The position numbers were made by a program, and so were the translations under genes. From Acetobacteraceae bacterium (lineage in GTDB: Bacteria > Pseudomonadota > Alphaproteobacteria > Acetobacterales > Acetobacteraceae), in the NCBI GenBank assembly GCA_025354865.1, contig JANXMB010000019.1:1-51852 (forward strand): a stretch of 51,852 nt of DNA, read 5' to 3'. Below, piece by piece: positions 25,803 to 35,800 of this stretch (within the stretch, counting starts at the first letter, position 1; each line of letters starts with the position of its first letter). The notes under the pieces were generated by a model. That model saw only the letters and a list, made by a program, of their open reading frames with translations, searched no databases and had not been told where the DNA came from.

Positions 25803-26852
25803 ATGTCCCAAGCCCCCCATCGCGATCGTAGGCGGGTCGCGATCGTCGGCCGGGGCGACCGCGATGCGGGGCGCGCCGCCACGCCGGCCAATAGCCGGTT
25901 CTACCGGGTGTTCGAAGAACTCGCCGCCTGTGGCATCCATGCCGAACCGGCGGTGTTCGACGAGGATTTCGCCGACGACGTTCGCACCCAGCTTCTAGGC
26001 GTCGATGCCGTGCTGGTCTGGGTCGATCCATTGCATAACGGCAAAGACCGCTCGGTACTCGACGCCCTGTTACGCGATGTCGCCGCGCGCGGCCCCTGGG
26101 TCAGCGCGCATCCCGATACGATCCTGAAAATGGGCGTCAAGGAGGTGCTGCACCGCACACGACACCTCGGCTGGGGGACCGATACGCAATTATATCGATC
26201 CGCGGCCGAATTCCATGCGGCTTTTCCAACCGTTCTGCAAACCGCCGGCCCGCGCGTGCTGAAGCAGAATCGCGGCAATGGCGGTCAGGGCATTTGGAAA
26301 GTCGAGGCTTTGTCGGATCGGACCGTCCGCGTTCTGGAAGCCCGCCGTGGCAGCATGCCGGAGGATATCGACCTATCCGCCTTCATGGCGCGCTGCGAGG
26401 CCTATTTCGCGGCCAACGGCTGCATCGTCGATCAACCCTTCCAGTCCCGCCTGCCCGATGGGATGATTCGTTGCTACATGGGGGTCGATCGGGTCGTCGG
26501 CTTCGGCCATCAGGCCATCAAAGCCCTTATCCCGCCCCCGCCCGAGGGACCCGACTCCCCCGAAGCCCAGCCCGGCCCCCGCATCATGGTCGGACCCGAA
26601 GCCCCCGCCTTCCAATCGTTGCGCTCTGCAATGGAAAACCTTTGGACACCGCAAGCGATGCAGGTGCTGGACCTCACCCGCGACGCCATGCCGATAATCT
26701 GGGATGCCGATTTCCTGTATGGGCCCAAGGATGCAGCCGGCCAGGACACCTATGTTTTGTGCGAAATCAACGTCAGTTCGGTCTTCGCCATCCCCGAGGA
26801 AGCCCCCGCCGCAATCGCCCGACTGACCTTGGCGCGCCTGCAAAACCGTTGA
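25803..26852 (+). CDS. Cj0069-family protein (ATP-grasp-like)
   Basis: 349 residues. The N-terminal RRVAIVGRGD and central VLKQNRGNGGQGIWKVE resemble an ATP-grasp nucleotide loop, and near the C-terminus there is YVLCEINVSSVFAIPEEAP with the Glu-x-Asn metal-site arrangement expected in that fold. The family is named after Campylobacter Cj0069 and lacks a proven reaction; a ligase joining a carboxylate to an amine is the usual guess for the fold. GGAGG lies upstream of the ATG. It forms a pair with the SMP-30 lactonase. Confidence 0.75.
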   Translation: MSQAPHRDRRRVAIVGRGDRDAGRAATPANSRFYRVFEELAACGIHAEPAVFDEDFADDVRTQLLGVDAVLVWVDPLHNGKDRSVLDALLRDVAARGPWVSAHPDTILKMGVKEVLHRTRHLGWGTDTQLYRSAAEFHAAFPTVLQTAGPRVLKQNRGNGGQGIWKVEALSDRTVRVLEARRGSMPEDIDLSAFMARCEAYFAANGCIVDQPFQSRLPDGMIRCYMGVDRVVGFGHQAIKALIPPPPEGPDSPEAQPGPRIMVGPEAPAFQSLRSAMENLWTPQAMQVLDLTRDAMPIIWDADFLYGPKDAAGQDTYVLCEINVSSVFAIPEEAPAAIARLTLARLQNR

Positions 26853-26865
26853 ACGAAGGCCGCAA

Positions 26866-28119
26866 TCACTCGCCCCGCAAAGCCTCGACCGGGTCGGTCC
26901 GAGCGGCGCGCCAACTGGGATAGAGGGTGGCGAGGAGGGAGAGGGCGAGGCCGAGGACAACCACCCGCACCACGTCGCCCCAGTCGATCGTGTTGGGCAG
27001 TTGCGTCAACATGAAGACCGAGGACGAAAACACCTCCCCGCCGGTCATTCGTTCGATCGCGTGTTGGATCGCGTGGATGTTGCTGCAAAATGCGACCCCG
27101 ATCGCGGTGCCGATCAGCGTGCCGGACACCCCGACGAAGGCGCCGCACATCAGGAAAATGCGCAGGATCGCCCCGCTGCTGGCGCCGATGGTGCGCAGCA
27201 CGGCGATATCCGCCCGCTTGTCCTTCACCAACATGATCAAGGACGAAACGACATTGAACGCCGCCACCAGCACGATCATGCCGAGGACGATGAACATCGT
27301 GTCCTTCTGGACCTGCAACACCCCGATCAACCCATCGTTCGCATGGCGCCAATCGCGGACATAGGCGGTCCTCGGGTCTACCAGCGACCGCAGCGCCGGA
27401 CCGATCGCATCGACCTGGTTGGGGTCGTTCATACGAATTTCGATGCCGGTCGCGCCATCGGCTTTCTGGAAAAACGCCTGCGCCGCCGGCAGCGGTAGGA
27501 ACACGATCGAATTGTTCCACTCGCTCAACCCAGCGTCGTACACGGCGACAACCTTGTAGGCCCGCACGCGCGGAATGGTCCCGAACGCGGTCGCCGCCCC
27601 CTGCGGGGAAATCACCGTCAGCGGATCGCCCACCCGCAACCGATACGCGTTCGCCAGCCCGACCCCGATGGCGATCGCATCGTCGCCAACGAAAGCATCC
27701 AGGCTACCATCGACGATATTATCGGCCACCGGGCGCAACCCCCGCAGATCGGCCAACGCCATGCCGCGCACCAACCCGCCGCGCGACGCCCCGCTGGCCG
27801 TGGTCAACAGCGCCTGACCGTCCAGCACCGGCGTCGCCGAAACCACCTGCGGCAGCGCGCGTATTCGAACCACGACGTCGCGATAGGATTCGATCTTGAG
27901 CCCGGCATAGGCCTCGATCGCGACATGGCCGTTGGCGCCTAAGATGCGGCTGACCAATTCGGTTTGAAACCCGCTCATGACCGAGGTCACGACGATCAGC
28001 GTCGCCACCCCCAACGCGATCCCGACCAAGGAGAAGATCGCGATGATGGAGACGAAACGCTCGCCTTTGCGGGCCCGCAGATAGCGGCCGGCGACCATGC
28101 GTTCGAAGGTGCCGAACAT
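26866..28119 (-). CDS. Lipoprotein-releasing ABC transporter permease (LolC/LolE)
   Basis: 417 residues: membrane helix at about 22-45 (FVSIIAIFSLVGIALGVAT), a large periplasmic domain (about 50-270), then three C-terminal helices starting near MFIVLGMIVLVAAFN, MCGAFVGVSGTLIG and VLGLALSLLATLYPS. It opens MFGTFERMVAGRYLRARK, as Lol permeases do. The complex extracts outer-membrane-directed lipoproteins from the inner membrane. Alphaproteobacteria usually have one such permease beside lolD; here lolD is not next, because the gene end meets a convergent gene. It starts 12 bases after the proS stop. Confidence 0.93.
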   Translation of the reverse strand: MFGTFERMVAGRYLRARKGERFVSIIAIFSLVGIALGVATLIVVTSVMSGFQTELVSRILGANGHVAIEAYAGLKIESYRDVVVRIRALPQVVSATPVLDGQALLTTASGASRGGLVRGMALADLRGLRPVADNIVDGSLDAFVGDDAIAIGVGLANAYRLRVGDPLTVISPQGAATAFGTIPRVRAYKVVAVYDAGLSEWNNSIVFLPLPAAQAFFQKADGATGIEIRMNDPNQVDAIGPALRSLVDPRTAYVRDWRHANDGLIGVLQVQKDTMFIVLGMIVLVAAFNVVSSLIMLVKDKRADIAVLRTIGASSGAILRIFLMCGAFVGVSGTLIGTAIGVAFCSNIHAIQHAIERMTGGEVFSSSVFMLTQLPNTIDWGDVVRVVVLGLALSLLATLYPSWRAARTDPVEALRGE

Positions 28120-28131
28120 CGCGGGGTTCCG

Positions 28132-29433
28132 CTACGAACGCACCTTGGCCAAGGCTTCCTCCGGCGAAACCTCCACCCGTTCCCCGGTTGCTCGGCGTTT
28201 CAGCTCGACCCGGCCGGCGGCGGCGCCGCGCGGTCCGACGATGATTTGCCAGGGATGGCCCATCAAATCGGCATCGTTGAATTTGACCCCGGCGCGGTCG
28301 GCGCGATCGTCGTACAGCGCATCGCCGGCCAGCGCCGCGTAGAGCGACTCGCACAGCGCATCGCAAGCCGCATCGCCGTTTTTGAGATTGAGGATGGCGG
28401 CCTTGAACGGCGCGATCGCATCCGGCCAGATAATGCCGGCGTCGTCGTGGCTTGCCTCGATCGCAGCGCCGACCAGACGGGACACCCCGATGCCGTAGCT
28501 GCCCATTTCCGGATGGAACATTTTTCCGTCCGGCCCGGCAACGGTGGCATTCATCGCCTTGGTGTATTTGGTGCCGAAATAGAAGATGTGCCCGACCTCG
28601 ATCCCACGCCCCTCGCGCCGATCGGCTTCGGGAATCTCCGCCCATTTCGCTGTATCGTGCTTTTCGTCGGTCGCGGCGTAGCGCGCGGTGATATCGGCGA
28701 AGAACCGATCCAGATCGGGGGTGCCGGCGTCGGCGAGGTAATCCACCCCCTCGAACGAGGCATCGTAATACACTTGGCTTTCCCCGGTCGGCGCCAACAC
28801 GATGAATTCGTGCGACAAATCGCCGCCGATCGGGCCGGTGTCGGCCACCATCGGGATCGCCTTCAGCCCCATGCGCTGGAACGTGCGCATATAGGCCAGC
28901 ATCATGCCGCGATAGGCCCGCACCGCGCCGGCGCGATCCACGTCGAAGGAATAGGCGTCCTTCATCAGGAATTCGCGCCCGCGCATCACGCCGAACCTGG
29001 GCCGCACCTCATCGCGGAATTTCCATTGGATATGATAGAGGTTGATCGGCAGATCGCGATACGATTTCACCGACTGGCGGAAGAGATCGACGATCATTTC
29101 CTCATTCGTCGGGCCGTACAACATTTCCCGGTCGTGCCGATCGACGATGCGCAACATTTCCTTGCCGTAATCGTCGTAGCGCCCGCTTTCCCGCCAAAGC
29201 TCCGCCGGCTGGATCGTCGGCATCAGCACTTCCTGCGCCCCGGCGGCGTTCTGCTCTTCCCGCACAATACGCTCGATATTGCGCAGCACCCGCAAGCCCA
29301 GCGGCAGCCAAGCATAAATGCCGGCCGAGGTCTGCCGCACCAGCCCGGCACGCAACATAAGCCGGTGCGACGCGATCTGCGCCTCCGACGGGATTTCCTT
29401 GATGGTGGGTATGAAGCCGCGAGACAAACGCAT
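28132..29433 (-). CDS. proS: Prolyl-tRNA synthetase (short alphaproteobacterial form)
   Basis: 433 residues. Class II synthetase: [24 protein letters not shown] at the start, the GPTNEEMI block, the motif 2 region [23 protein letters not shown], motif 3 near [14 protein letters not shown], and C-terminal anticodon domain from about 335. It lacks the large editing insertion of the 570-residue E. coli enzyme, as known for alphaproteobacteria. It joins proline to tRNA-Pro. ATG 29433 has AGGAAA upstream. The Lol permease gene follows in the same transcript. A 396-bp gap lies upstream. Confidence 0.96.
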   Translation of the reverse strand: MRLSRGFIPTIKEIPSEAQIASHRLMLRAGLVRQTSAGIYAWLPLGLRVLRNIERIVREEQNAAGAQEVLMPTIQPAELWRESGRYDDYGKEMLRIVDRHDREMLYGPTNEEMIVDLFRQSVKSYRDLPINLYHIQWKFRDEVRPRFGVMRGREFLMKDAYSFDVDRAGAVRAYRGMMLAYMRTFQRMGLKAIPMVADTGPIGGDLSHEFIVLAPTGESQVYYDASFEGVDYLADAGTPDLDRFFADITARYAATDEKHDTAKWAEIPEADRREGRGIEVGHIFYFGTKYTKAMNATVAGPDGKMFHPEMGSYGIGVSRLVGAAIEASHDDAGIIWPDAIAPFKAAILNLKNGDAACDALCESLYAALAGDALYDDRADRAGVKFNDADLMGHPWQIIVGPRGAAAGRVELKRRATGERVEVSPEEALAKVRS

Positions 29434-29541
29434 GAGAGGGAGATTTCCTATCGACCGATCCGCCCGACCCTACCGCTGCTCGGCGTTCCCCGCCAGATGG
29501 ATTGGTTAGACTGAAATATTTGTGCGCCGCACAATAGAATT

Positions 29542-29567
29542 TTGAAAGAAAATGCCGAATTTCGGCA
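29542..29567 (-). terminator. Short T-tailed hairpin
   Basis: TGCCGA (29553-29558) pairs with TCGGCA (29562-29567), loop ATT; on the minus strand the stem is followed by TTTTCTTTC. The stem is short, so termination strength is doubtful. It would lie downstream of the DUF1467 gene and upstream of proS. Confidence 0.45.
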
Positions 29568-29668
29568 AAATTGCGGTGCTTTGGGCGTGACTTCCTGGGC
29601 CCGATTGGTTACCAACCGGTAGCCCCGTGCCCGGGCGTCAATCAGGGCAAAGTTTGGGGAGGAAACAC

Positions 29669-29773
29669 TAAGCGCGATGACCGAAGGTGGATGGCCGGAG
29701 GTCTGAATCGCGCGCACAAACAATAGCTTAGATCGCGATACGTGAGCGAGAGCGAACGCATCGCGATCTAAGC
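29669..29773 (+). repeat. Dispersed intergenic element, copy 3 (forward)
   Basis: About 105 bp, nearly the same as 2070-2172. It has a perfect 14-bp inverted pair, 29726-29739 with 29760-29773, around a 20-base loop identical to that of copy 1. The micro-frame found in the other copies is broken here by a missing base and reads MTEGGWPEV then stop. Confidence 0.85.
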
Positions 29774-29775
29774 GC

Positions 29776-29811
29776 ACGGGCGGCTCGGGGGGATATCCCG
29801 GAGCCGCCCGT
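29776..29811 (-). terminator. Hairpin after the rnj-DUF1467 genes
   Basis: ACGGGCGGCTC (29776-29786) pairs with GAGCCGCCCGT (29801-29811) around a 14-base loop, 18 bases after the DUF1467 stop. No T run follows; it immediately adjoins the dispersed element. Confidence 0.55.
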
Positions 29812-29829
29812 TGTGATTCCGGGTCCCGG

Positions 29830-30081
29830 TCAGCCCGCCAATATGCCGTGCCGGAAACTCAGCCAGTCGTTCACCATCGCCACCACCGTCACGGCGAATA
29901 CGATCGTCGCCACGAGCGTGGTGAGCAGCACCTTACGCCACATCCGCGCCTGACGCGGGGCGCCGCGCCATCCCGTCAGCGTGTCGGCCGAGGCGTCCGG
30001 CTGCGTCCCGATCGGCAGCACCGCGAACAGCGTCAGCATCCAGATCATGATGTAAAGGACGGCGCCCGAGGCCCAGTTCAT
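29830..30081 (-). CDS. DUF1467-family small membrane protein
   Basis: 83 residues. Helix 1 (about 4-24, SGAVLYIMIWMLTLFAVLPIG) is followed by a short polar loop and helix 2 (about 53-72, LLTTLVATIVFAVTVVAMV). The GTQPDA after helix 1 is a family mark. The family is confined mainly to alphaproteobacteria and its role is unknown. It starts seven bases after the rnj stop and lies between rnj and proS, the usual alphaproteobacterial position. ATG 30081 is chosen because the longer frame overlaps rnj. Confidence 0.88.
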   Translation of the reverse strand: MNWASGAVLYIMIWMLTLFAVLPIGTQPDASADTLTGWRGAPRQARMWRKVLLTTLVATIVFAVTVVAMVNDWLSFRHGILAG

Positions 30082-30088
30082 CGCCGGA

Positions 30089-31750
30089 TCATACCCGCAG
30101 CAAATGAACGTCCACCAACGGCCGCTTCTGCAGCCGCCGGCCCAACGCCCGACGCAGCGCGGTTTTCGCCGCTTCCTGCAACGCCGCATCGTCCCGACGC
30201 ACCGCTTTCGGCAGGTCCGCGACGGCATCGGTGAACGCGTAGATCACCCGATCCGACTCGTCGTCGTCGGCTTCGAACAAGCCGGGCGCGCTGAGTTTGG
30301 CTTTGCCGATCGGGTAGCCGGCTTCGTCCACCGCGAGACTGGCCACCACCACGCCATTGTACAGCATGCGGCGGCGGGCGTTCATCACCTCCCCCTTCAG
30401 CGGCACCAGGCGGGGGCCGTCCAGCACTATCCGCCCGACCGGCGCGCTGTCCACGATTTCCGGCGGCCCGCCGGTCAGCGAGAGGATGTCGCCATCCTCC
30501 ATCAATGTCGGGATCGCGCCGCATGTGCGGGCCAATTCGGCATGCGCCGACAGATGGCGCCATTCGCCGTGCACCGGCACCGCGTATTTCGGCTTCACCA
30601 GCGCATACATCCGGCGCAATTCGTCGCGCGCGGGGTGGCCGGACACGTGCACCATATGATCGGAATCGGTCATCAGATGCACACCGCGCCGCACCAGATG
30701 GTCCTGCACCGTCCCGATCGCCCGCTCGTTCCCAGGGATCATGCGGGAGGAGAAGATGACGGTATCGCCTTCCCCCAAAGCGACGCGCGGATGGGTGTCG
30801 AGCGCGATCCGCGACAGGGCGCTACGCCCCTCCCCCTGGCTGCCGGTGGCGATAATGCAAATCCGATCGTCGGCGATATCGTCGATATCGTCTTCGGTCA
30901 GGAATGGTGGCATGCCCTTCAGGTAGCCGCATTCCCGCGCGGCGGCGTCCATATTGCGGAGCGAACGGCCGACGAGGGCGGTGCTGCGTCCGGCGTCGCG
31001 GGCGGCGATGGCGATTGTTTCCATGCGCGCGACGTTGCTGGCGAAGCAGGTGACCGCGACACGGCCGCGTTTGACGCCCCGGATCAGCGCCGTCAGGTTG
31101 CGGCGCACATCGGCCTCGCTGCCCGAATGGCCTTCGACCATGGCGTTGGTGCTATCGCATACCATCGCCAGCACGCCCCGTTCGCCCAGCGCAGCAAGCG
31201 CGGCCTCATCGGACGGCGGGCCCAGCAGCGGGGTCGGATCCAGCTTCCAATCGCCGGTATGCAACACCAACCCATAGGGCGTGTCGATCGCCAGCGCCTG
31301 CGCTTCGGGGATGGAGTGCGCCATCCGAATGAACTGCAATTTGAACGGCGTCAGGTCGATCGCCCCGCCGGTCGGCACGACATGCAGATCGACCTGCCCC
31401 AGCAGCCCGGCTTCGCTCAGTTTCCGTTTCAGGACGCTGGCGGCAAAGGGGGTGGCATAGACGGGGCAGCGCAATTGCGGCCAGAGATGCGCAACCGCGC
31501 CCAAATGGTCTTCGTGCGCATGCGTGATCACCAGCCCCACCAGGGCATCCCGCCGCTCGGCGATAAAGGCGGGGTCGGGCATCATCACATCCACTTCCGG
31601 ATGCTCCGCGCCGCCGAAGCCAATGCCGCAATCGACTGCCAGCCAGCGGTCGCCCCGCGCGGTCTTGCAGCGATAGAGGTTGAGATTCATACCGATTTCG
31701 CCCGTTCCGCCCAAAGGCAGGAACGCTAGGTCGCCAATCGCCGCGTTCAT
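30089..31750 (-). CDS. rnj: Ribonuclease J
   Basis: 553 residues. Metallo-beta-lactamase domain with FLPLGGTGEIGMN near the start and the Zn motif HAHEDH at 77-82; the beta-CASP part has CDSTNAMVEGHSGSE, and the late HVSGHPARDELRRMY and PKYAVPVHGEWRHL are the usual RNase J blocks. It is a 5'-3' exo- and endoribonuclease for RNA decay and rRNA maturation. ATG 31750 is preferred; an in-frame ATG at 31771 adds MGHRQHF and cannot be excluded. coaX lies upstream, DUF1467 downstream, all minus strand. Confidence 0.95.
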   Translation of the reverse strand: MNAAIGDLAFLPLGGTGEIGMNLNLYRCKTARGDRWLAVDCGIGFGGAEHPEVDVMMPDPAFIAERRDALVGLVITHAHEDHLGAVAHLWPQLRCPVYATPFAASVLKRKLSEAGLLGQVDLHVVPTGGAIDLTPFKLQFIRMAHSIPEAQALAIDTPYGLVLHTGDWKLDPTPLLGPPSDEAALAALGERGVLAMVCDSTNAMVEGHSGSEADVRRNLTALIRGVKRGRVAVTCFASNVARMETIAIAARDAGRSTALVGRSLRNMDAAARECGYLKGMPPFLTEDDIDDIADDRICIIATGSQGEGRSALSRIALDTHPRVALGEGDTVIFSSRMIPGNERAIGTVQDHLVRRGVHLMTDSDHMVHVSGHPARDELRRMYALVKPKYAVPVHGEWRHLSAHAELARTCGAIPTLMEDGDILSLTGGPPEIVDSAPVGRIVLDGPRLVPLKGEVMNARRRMLYNGVVVASLAVDEAGYPIGKAKLSAPGLFEADDDESDRVIYAFTDAVADLPKAVRRDDAALQEAAKTALRRALGRRLQKRPLVDVHLLRV

Positions 31751-31807
31751 GAAATGCTGTCGATGCCCCATATGTCGCGCGCCCTATACATGGGATGCGG
31801 GGGGTGC

Positions 31808-31882
31808 GTCGAGCGGAACGCGCGCGGGATGTCGAGCGGAACGCGCGGGGGTGGATATCTCGCACGCGGAACGCGCGCGGGG
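31808..31882. repeat. GC-rich direct repeats between coaX and rnj
   Basis: The 12-mer GCGGAACGCGCG occurs at 31813-31824, 31836-31847 and 31866-31877. The first two lie in 23-base units that begin GTCGAGCGGAACGCGCG. The block sits just after the coaX stop, in the leader of rnj. No gene fits here. Confidence 0.7.
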
Positions 31883-32692
31883 CTACTCCGGCTCGATCAG
31901 GCGCGCGCGCTCCCGCGGCATGGCCGGCGCGGGGTTGCGTTCCGCCAGCATGCGGAGACCGTCGAGGGTCAGGTCCGGCAGGATGTGATGGATCATGGTC
32001 GTGCCCTCGGAAAACAAGGGCGCGAGGCCGCCGGTCGCGACGACCTTCATCGGGCCGCCGAACTCGCCTTTGATGCGGGTCAACAGGCCCTCGATTAGGC
32101 CGATATAACCCCAATAGACGCCGGATTGCATGGCCGGGACGGTGGAACGCCCGATCACCGATTGCGGGCGCCCCATCCCGATCCGGGGCAGCCGAGCGGC
32201 GGCCTGGTGCAATGCCTCCAGCGACAGGTTCACGCCGGGACAGATGACCCCGCCGAGATAGGCGCCGGTTTCATCGACCACGTCGAAGGTGGTCGCGGTG
32301 CCGAAATCGACCACGATCAGCGGCCCGCCGAATTGGCGGTGGCCGGCCAGGGCGTTCAGCAGGCGGTCGGCCCCGACCTCGTTCGGGTTGTCCACTCGGA
32401 TCTCGAAGCCCCAGTCCAGGTGCGCTCGCGCGATCAGGGGCTCGACATTGAACCAGTCGCGGCAGAGGCGACGAAGGTGATACAGCGCCGCCGGCACCAC
32501 GGTGCCGATCACCGCGCCTTCGATATCGGTGGATTTCAGGCCGCTATGGGTCAGCAGGGTCATCAGCCATACGGCGTATTCGTCGGATGTCCGTTGCGCA
32601 TCCGTTCTTATGCGCCATGACCCGCGCCATCCCTCGGGGTCGTGCACCGCGAAAACGACGTTGGTGTTGCCGGCATCGACGACCAGAAGCAT
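31883..32692 (-). CDS. coaX: Type III pantothenate kinase
   Basis: 269 residues. The ASKHA-type motifs are clear: [17 protein letters not shown] (phosphate 1), [12 protein letters not shown] (pantothenate/dimer region) and [15 protein letters not shown] (phosphate 2), then GGVICPGV. It phosphorylates pantothenate, the first step to coenzyme A; coaD for a later step is at 43819. CoaX enzymes need a monovalent cation and are not inhibited by CoA. The common neighbour birA is absent; the giant fusion gene lies upstream. Confidence 0.95.
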   Translation of the reverse strand: MLLVVDAGNTNVVFAVHDPEGWRGSWRIRTDAQRTSDEYAVWLMTLLTHSGLKSTDIEGAVIGTVVPAALYHLRRLCRDWFNVEPLIARAHLDWGFEIRVDNPNEVGADRLLNALAGHRQFGGPLIVVDFGTATTFDVVDETGAYLGGVICPGVNLSLEALHQAAARLPRIGMGRPQSVIGRSTVPAMQSGVYWGYIGLIEGLLTRIKGEFGGPMKVVATGGLAPLFSEGTTMIHHILPDLTLDGLRMLAERNPAPAMPRERARLIEPE

Positions 32693-32800
32693 GCGTGGGG
32701 TCCCGCTGTAACCGAGCGGACATGATAGAACGGGCCGGCGGCTGTCAACCGTCGGGGGTTAGGGTTTGCGCCGCCCGTTGTCGGACCGGATCGGTGCCGA

Positions 32801-35800
32801 TTATGCCTCGGACGGCGGCGTTCCCGAACAGATGAAATGCGGGTTTTCCCAGCCGGGTTTGCCGTAGCGCAGCGGCGTTCCATCGGTGTTGCGGACCGAA
32901 CCGCCGGCGGCTTCCAGCACAGCTTGCGGCGCGCCGGTGTCCCATTCCATGGTGCGGCCGAACCGAGGGTAAAGGTCGGCAATTCCCTCCGCCACGCGGC
33001 AGAATTTCAGGCTGGACCCATAGCTGCGGATTTCCGCCACTGTTCGATCGGCCAGGAACGCGTCCAGTTCGGGGCCGGCGCCGTGATGGCGGCTGGCGAC
33101 GACGGTGGCGCCTGCATCCGGCACGGCGCGCGTGCGGATTTCGGTTTGCACCCCGCCCACCCGTTTCCAGGCCCCCTGCCCGACGATGCCGCCGAATAAT
33201 TCCCCGGTGGCGGGCACGCCGACGACGCCGAGCACCACGCGGCCGTCGCGCACGAGGCCGATGTTGACGGCGAAATCGTCGGAGCCGGAGGTGAATTCGC
33301 GGGTGCCGTCCAGTGGATCGACCAGCCAGAATGCGCCCGCAGCGATTTCGATCCGGCCGCCGGCGATTTCTTCCTCGGCGATCACCGGGATGTCGGGGCA
33401 GGCGGTGCGAAGGCCGGCGACGATCAGAGCCTCGGCCGCGCGATCAGCTTCGGTCACCACGGAGCGGTCCTTTTTGCGCTTCACTTTGAAGCCTTTAGCG
33501 CGGATCTTCAAAATCGCGACGGCGGCCTGCAACGCCAGATCGGCTGCGAGTTCCAGAAGCGCGGTGTCGGTCCGCGTCGGCGCTTCCGAGGTTACGGTTT
33601 CGGGCGTCTGGTCGGTTGCAGGGTCGGCGGTTGCCGCGGTGGCCGTTTCGGCAGCGGCGTCGGCCGCTTCGGTTGCGGCGTCGGCCATTTCCGGCGTCGG
33701 GCCAGCGTCGGCAGTTGCCTCCGGTGCGGCCTCGATCGGCAGTTCCAACACCGCATCCGTAGCCGCCCGGAAAACCGGCTCGATCGAGGCAACCCGCAAC
33801 GGCGCGGCGATCGGGCGGGCCAGCATCGTTTCGGCCAACGCGTGAACCTGATTGACCTCCAACCCACGCAGGCAACCCAGATTGCGCGGGCAATCCGCCG
33901 CGACCGCCAGATAGCACGGGCTGCACGTCATGTTGCGCCGCAGTGCCACGGCACGGTCCCCGACCGGACCCCATTCCGAGGCATCGACCACGCCCGAATG
34001 GATGCCGATCGTCGGCAAACCCATTGCCGCGGCGATATGTTTCGGGCCGCTATCGTTGCCGATATACAACACGCAGGCCGCCAGCAGCTTCGGCAAAGCA
34101 ACCAGCGAGGTCTGGCCCGCCATCGATCCGACGCATTCCGGGTGCAGCACGCTTTCCATCAAGGCATCGGCAATCGGCACCTCGTCCGGGCCGCCGACCA
34201 ACAGGACGGAAACGTCGTTCTTCTCGATCAATAAATCGATCAATGCGGAGAAATGTTCTTCCGGCCATTGCTTCGTGATGTTGCCGGCGCCGGGATGAAT
34301 GGCGACCACCGGCTTGTCAAACAGCGCCTGGATCGGCGCCGGCATATCGGCCAGCAGCATCGGTTCCGGCGACGGGCGCATCAGCGCGCGGTCGGATTCG
34401 GTGGCCGCCCCGATCGCTGCGATCAAAGACAACAGGTCGTCGACGACATGGGCGCGCTTGCGTTGCAGCGTCTTGTCCCCGTCCCATTCCAGCGCAATGT
34501 CGAGGAAGGGGAATTGCCCCATGTAATCGAACCCGGCGAGGAAGCGCGCGCCGGTCTGGCGCAGAATATCCCGGGTGGATAGATGCTTGCGCAGATCGAC
34601 CGCCAGATCGTAGCGGTGCGGTTGCAAACGCCCGCGCAATTCCGCCAGATCCTCGGCGGTCAATTCCCGCTCCCCCAACTGGGATCGGGCGTGGAAGAAC
34701 GAAAATTCGATGAAATCGTCGATCGCCGGTTCCAGCGTGGCGAAGGCGCGCGACGCCGGACCCGCCAGCACATCGATTTTCGCGTGCGGGAACAGGTGCT
34801 TCAGCTTGCGGATCGCCGGCAAAGCGGTGACGAAATCGCCGATGTGATCGAGTTTTACCACCAGAATGCGCTGGATATCGTCGGTCCGGAACAACGGATG
34901 CCCGGCATGGACGCATTCTGTCACCTCATCGTCGGGGCGGAAATCGTCGGCGTGGCGCGACAAATTGGGGTTGAAATACGGATCGCCGGCCGCGAACTGT
35001 GTCTTCCAGTGATTGTTGAAATGCGTGAGGTTGTAGACGTCCTTCAACCGCTCCCGGCTGGCCAGTTCGTGATGGATCAGCGTCGCGTGCGGCGTGTAAA
35101 CCGTCAGGTAGCCGGCCTTGTGGGAGCGTAGGCAGTAGTCCAGATCGTTATTGACGATTTCATGTGCTTCATCGAAACGACCCAGGCTGTCGAACAAATC
35201 GTGGCGGACCAACATGCAGGCGCCCGTCACCGCCATGACGTTGCGCTGCGTCAATGCCAGCCCGAAATAGCCGGGCTCGTCCGCAGCCGCGAAACGGAAG
35301 GCGTGCCGACCGATGCCGTTGTTCGCCAGGAACATGCCGGCATGCTGCACCTTGCGATCGGGATAGAGCAGTTGCGGGCCGACGATGCCGACCTCCGGCC
35401 GTTGCGCGCTTTCCATCAGCACGTCCAGCCAGTCTTCCTGCCAGAATTCGATGTCGTCGTTCAGGAACAGCAGGAATTCGCCATCCGCGACATCGACCGC
35501 CGCATTGTTGAAGCGCGACCAATTGAACGCATGCGGCATATCGACGATTTTATCGGCGTGCTGCTGCAACCAGATTTTCCACGCCATCTGGCTGTCGGGA
35601 ATATTGTCGATGACGATGATTTCGTAATCGGGATACGACGTCTTCGCGCGTAACGTGTCCAGGCAGGTTTCGACGTAGCCATGCGCCGCGCAGGTCGGGA
35701 TAATGATCGAGACCTTGCCCTTGACCGGCACCGCGCGGCGGAAGCGCCACGTGCCCTCGACCGCGCCGGGCAGGATTTCGGCGACGGTATCGCGCCGCTC

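Larger units (their letters stand above)
29434..29829. other. Intergenic region upstream of proS
   Basis: This 396-bp stretch holds no gene. From right to left it contains a hairpin (29776-29811), dispersed element copy 3 (29669-29773), a GC-rich stretch, a T-tailed minus-strand hairpin (29553-29567), and the palindrome TTGTGCGCCGCACAA (29520-29534) about 87 bases upstream of the proS start. The palindrome lies in an AT-rich patch and could be a promoter or operator region for proS. Confidence 0.5.

Noticed and set aside
27964-29514. 516-codon plus-strand open frame opposite proS and the Lol permease
   Set aside because: Antisense shadow; spans two well-supported minus-strand genes and their gap.
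33570-33740. Sequencing frameshift creating the GT9-CysQ fusion
   Set aside because: The linker is a long Ala/Thr/Glu/Pro-rich stretch typical of natural interdomain linkers, and both flanking domains are complete in the same frame. Not excluded without reads.
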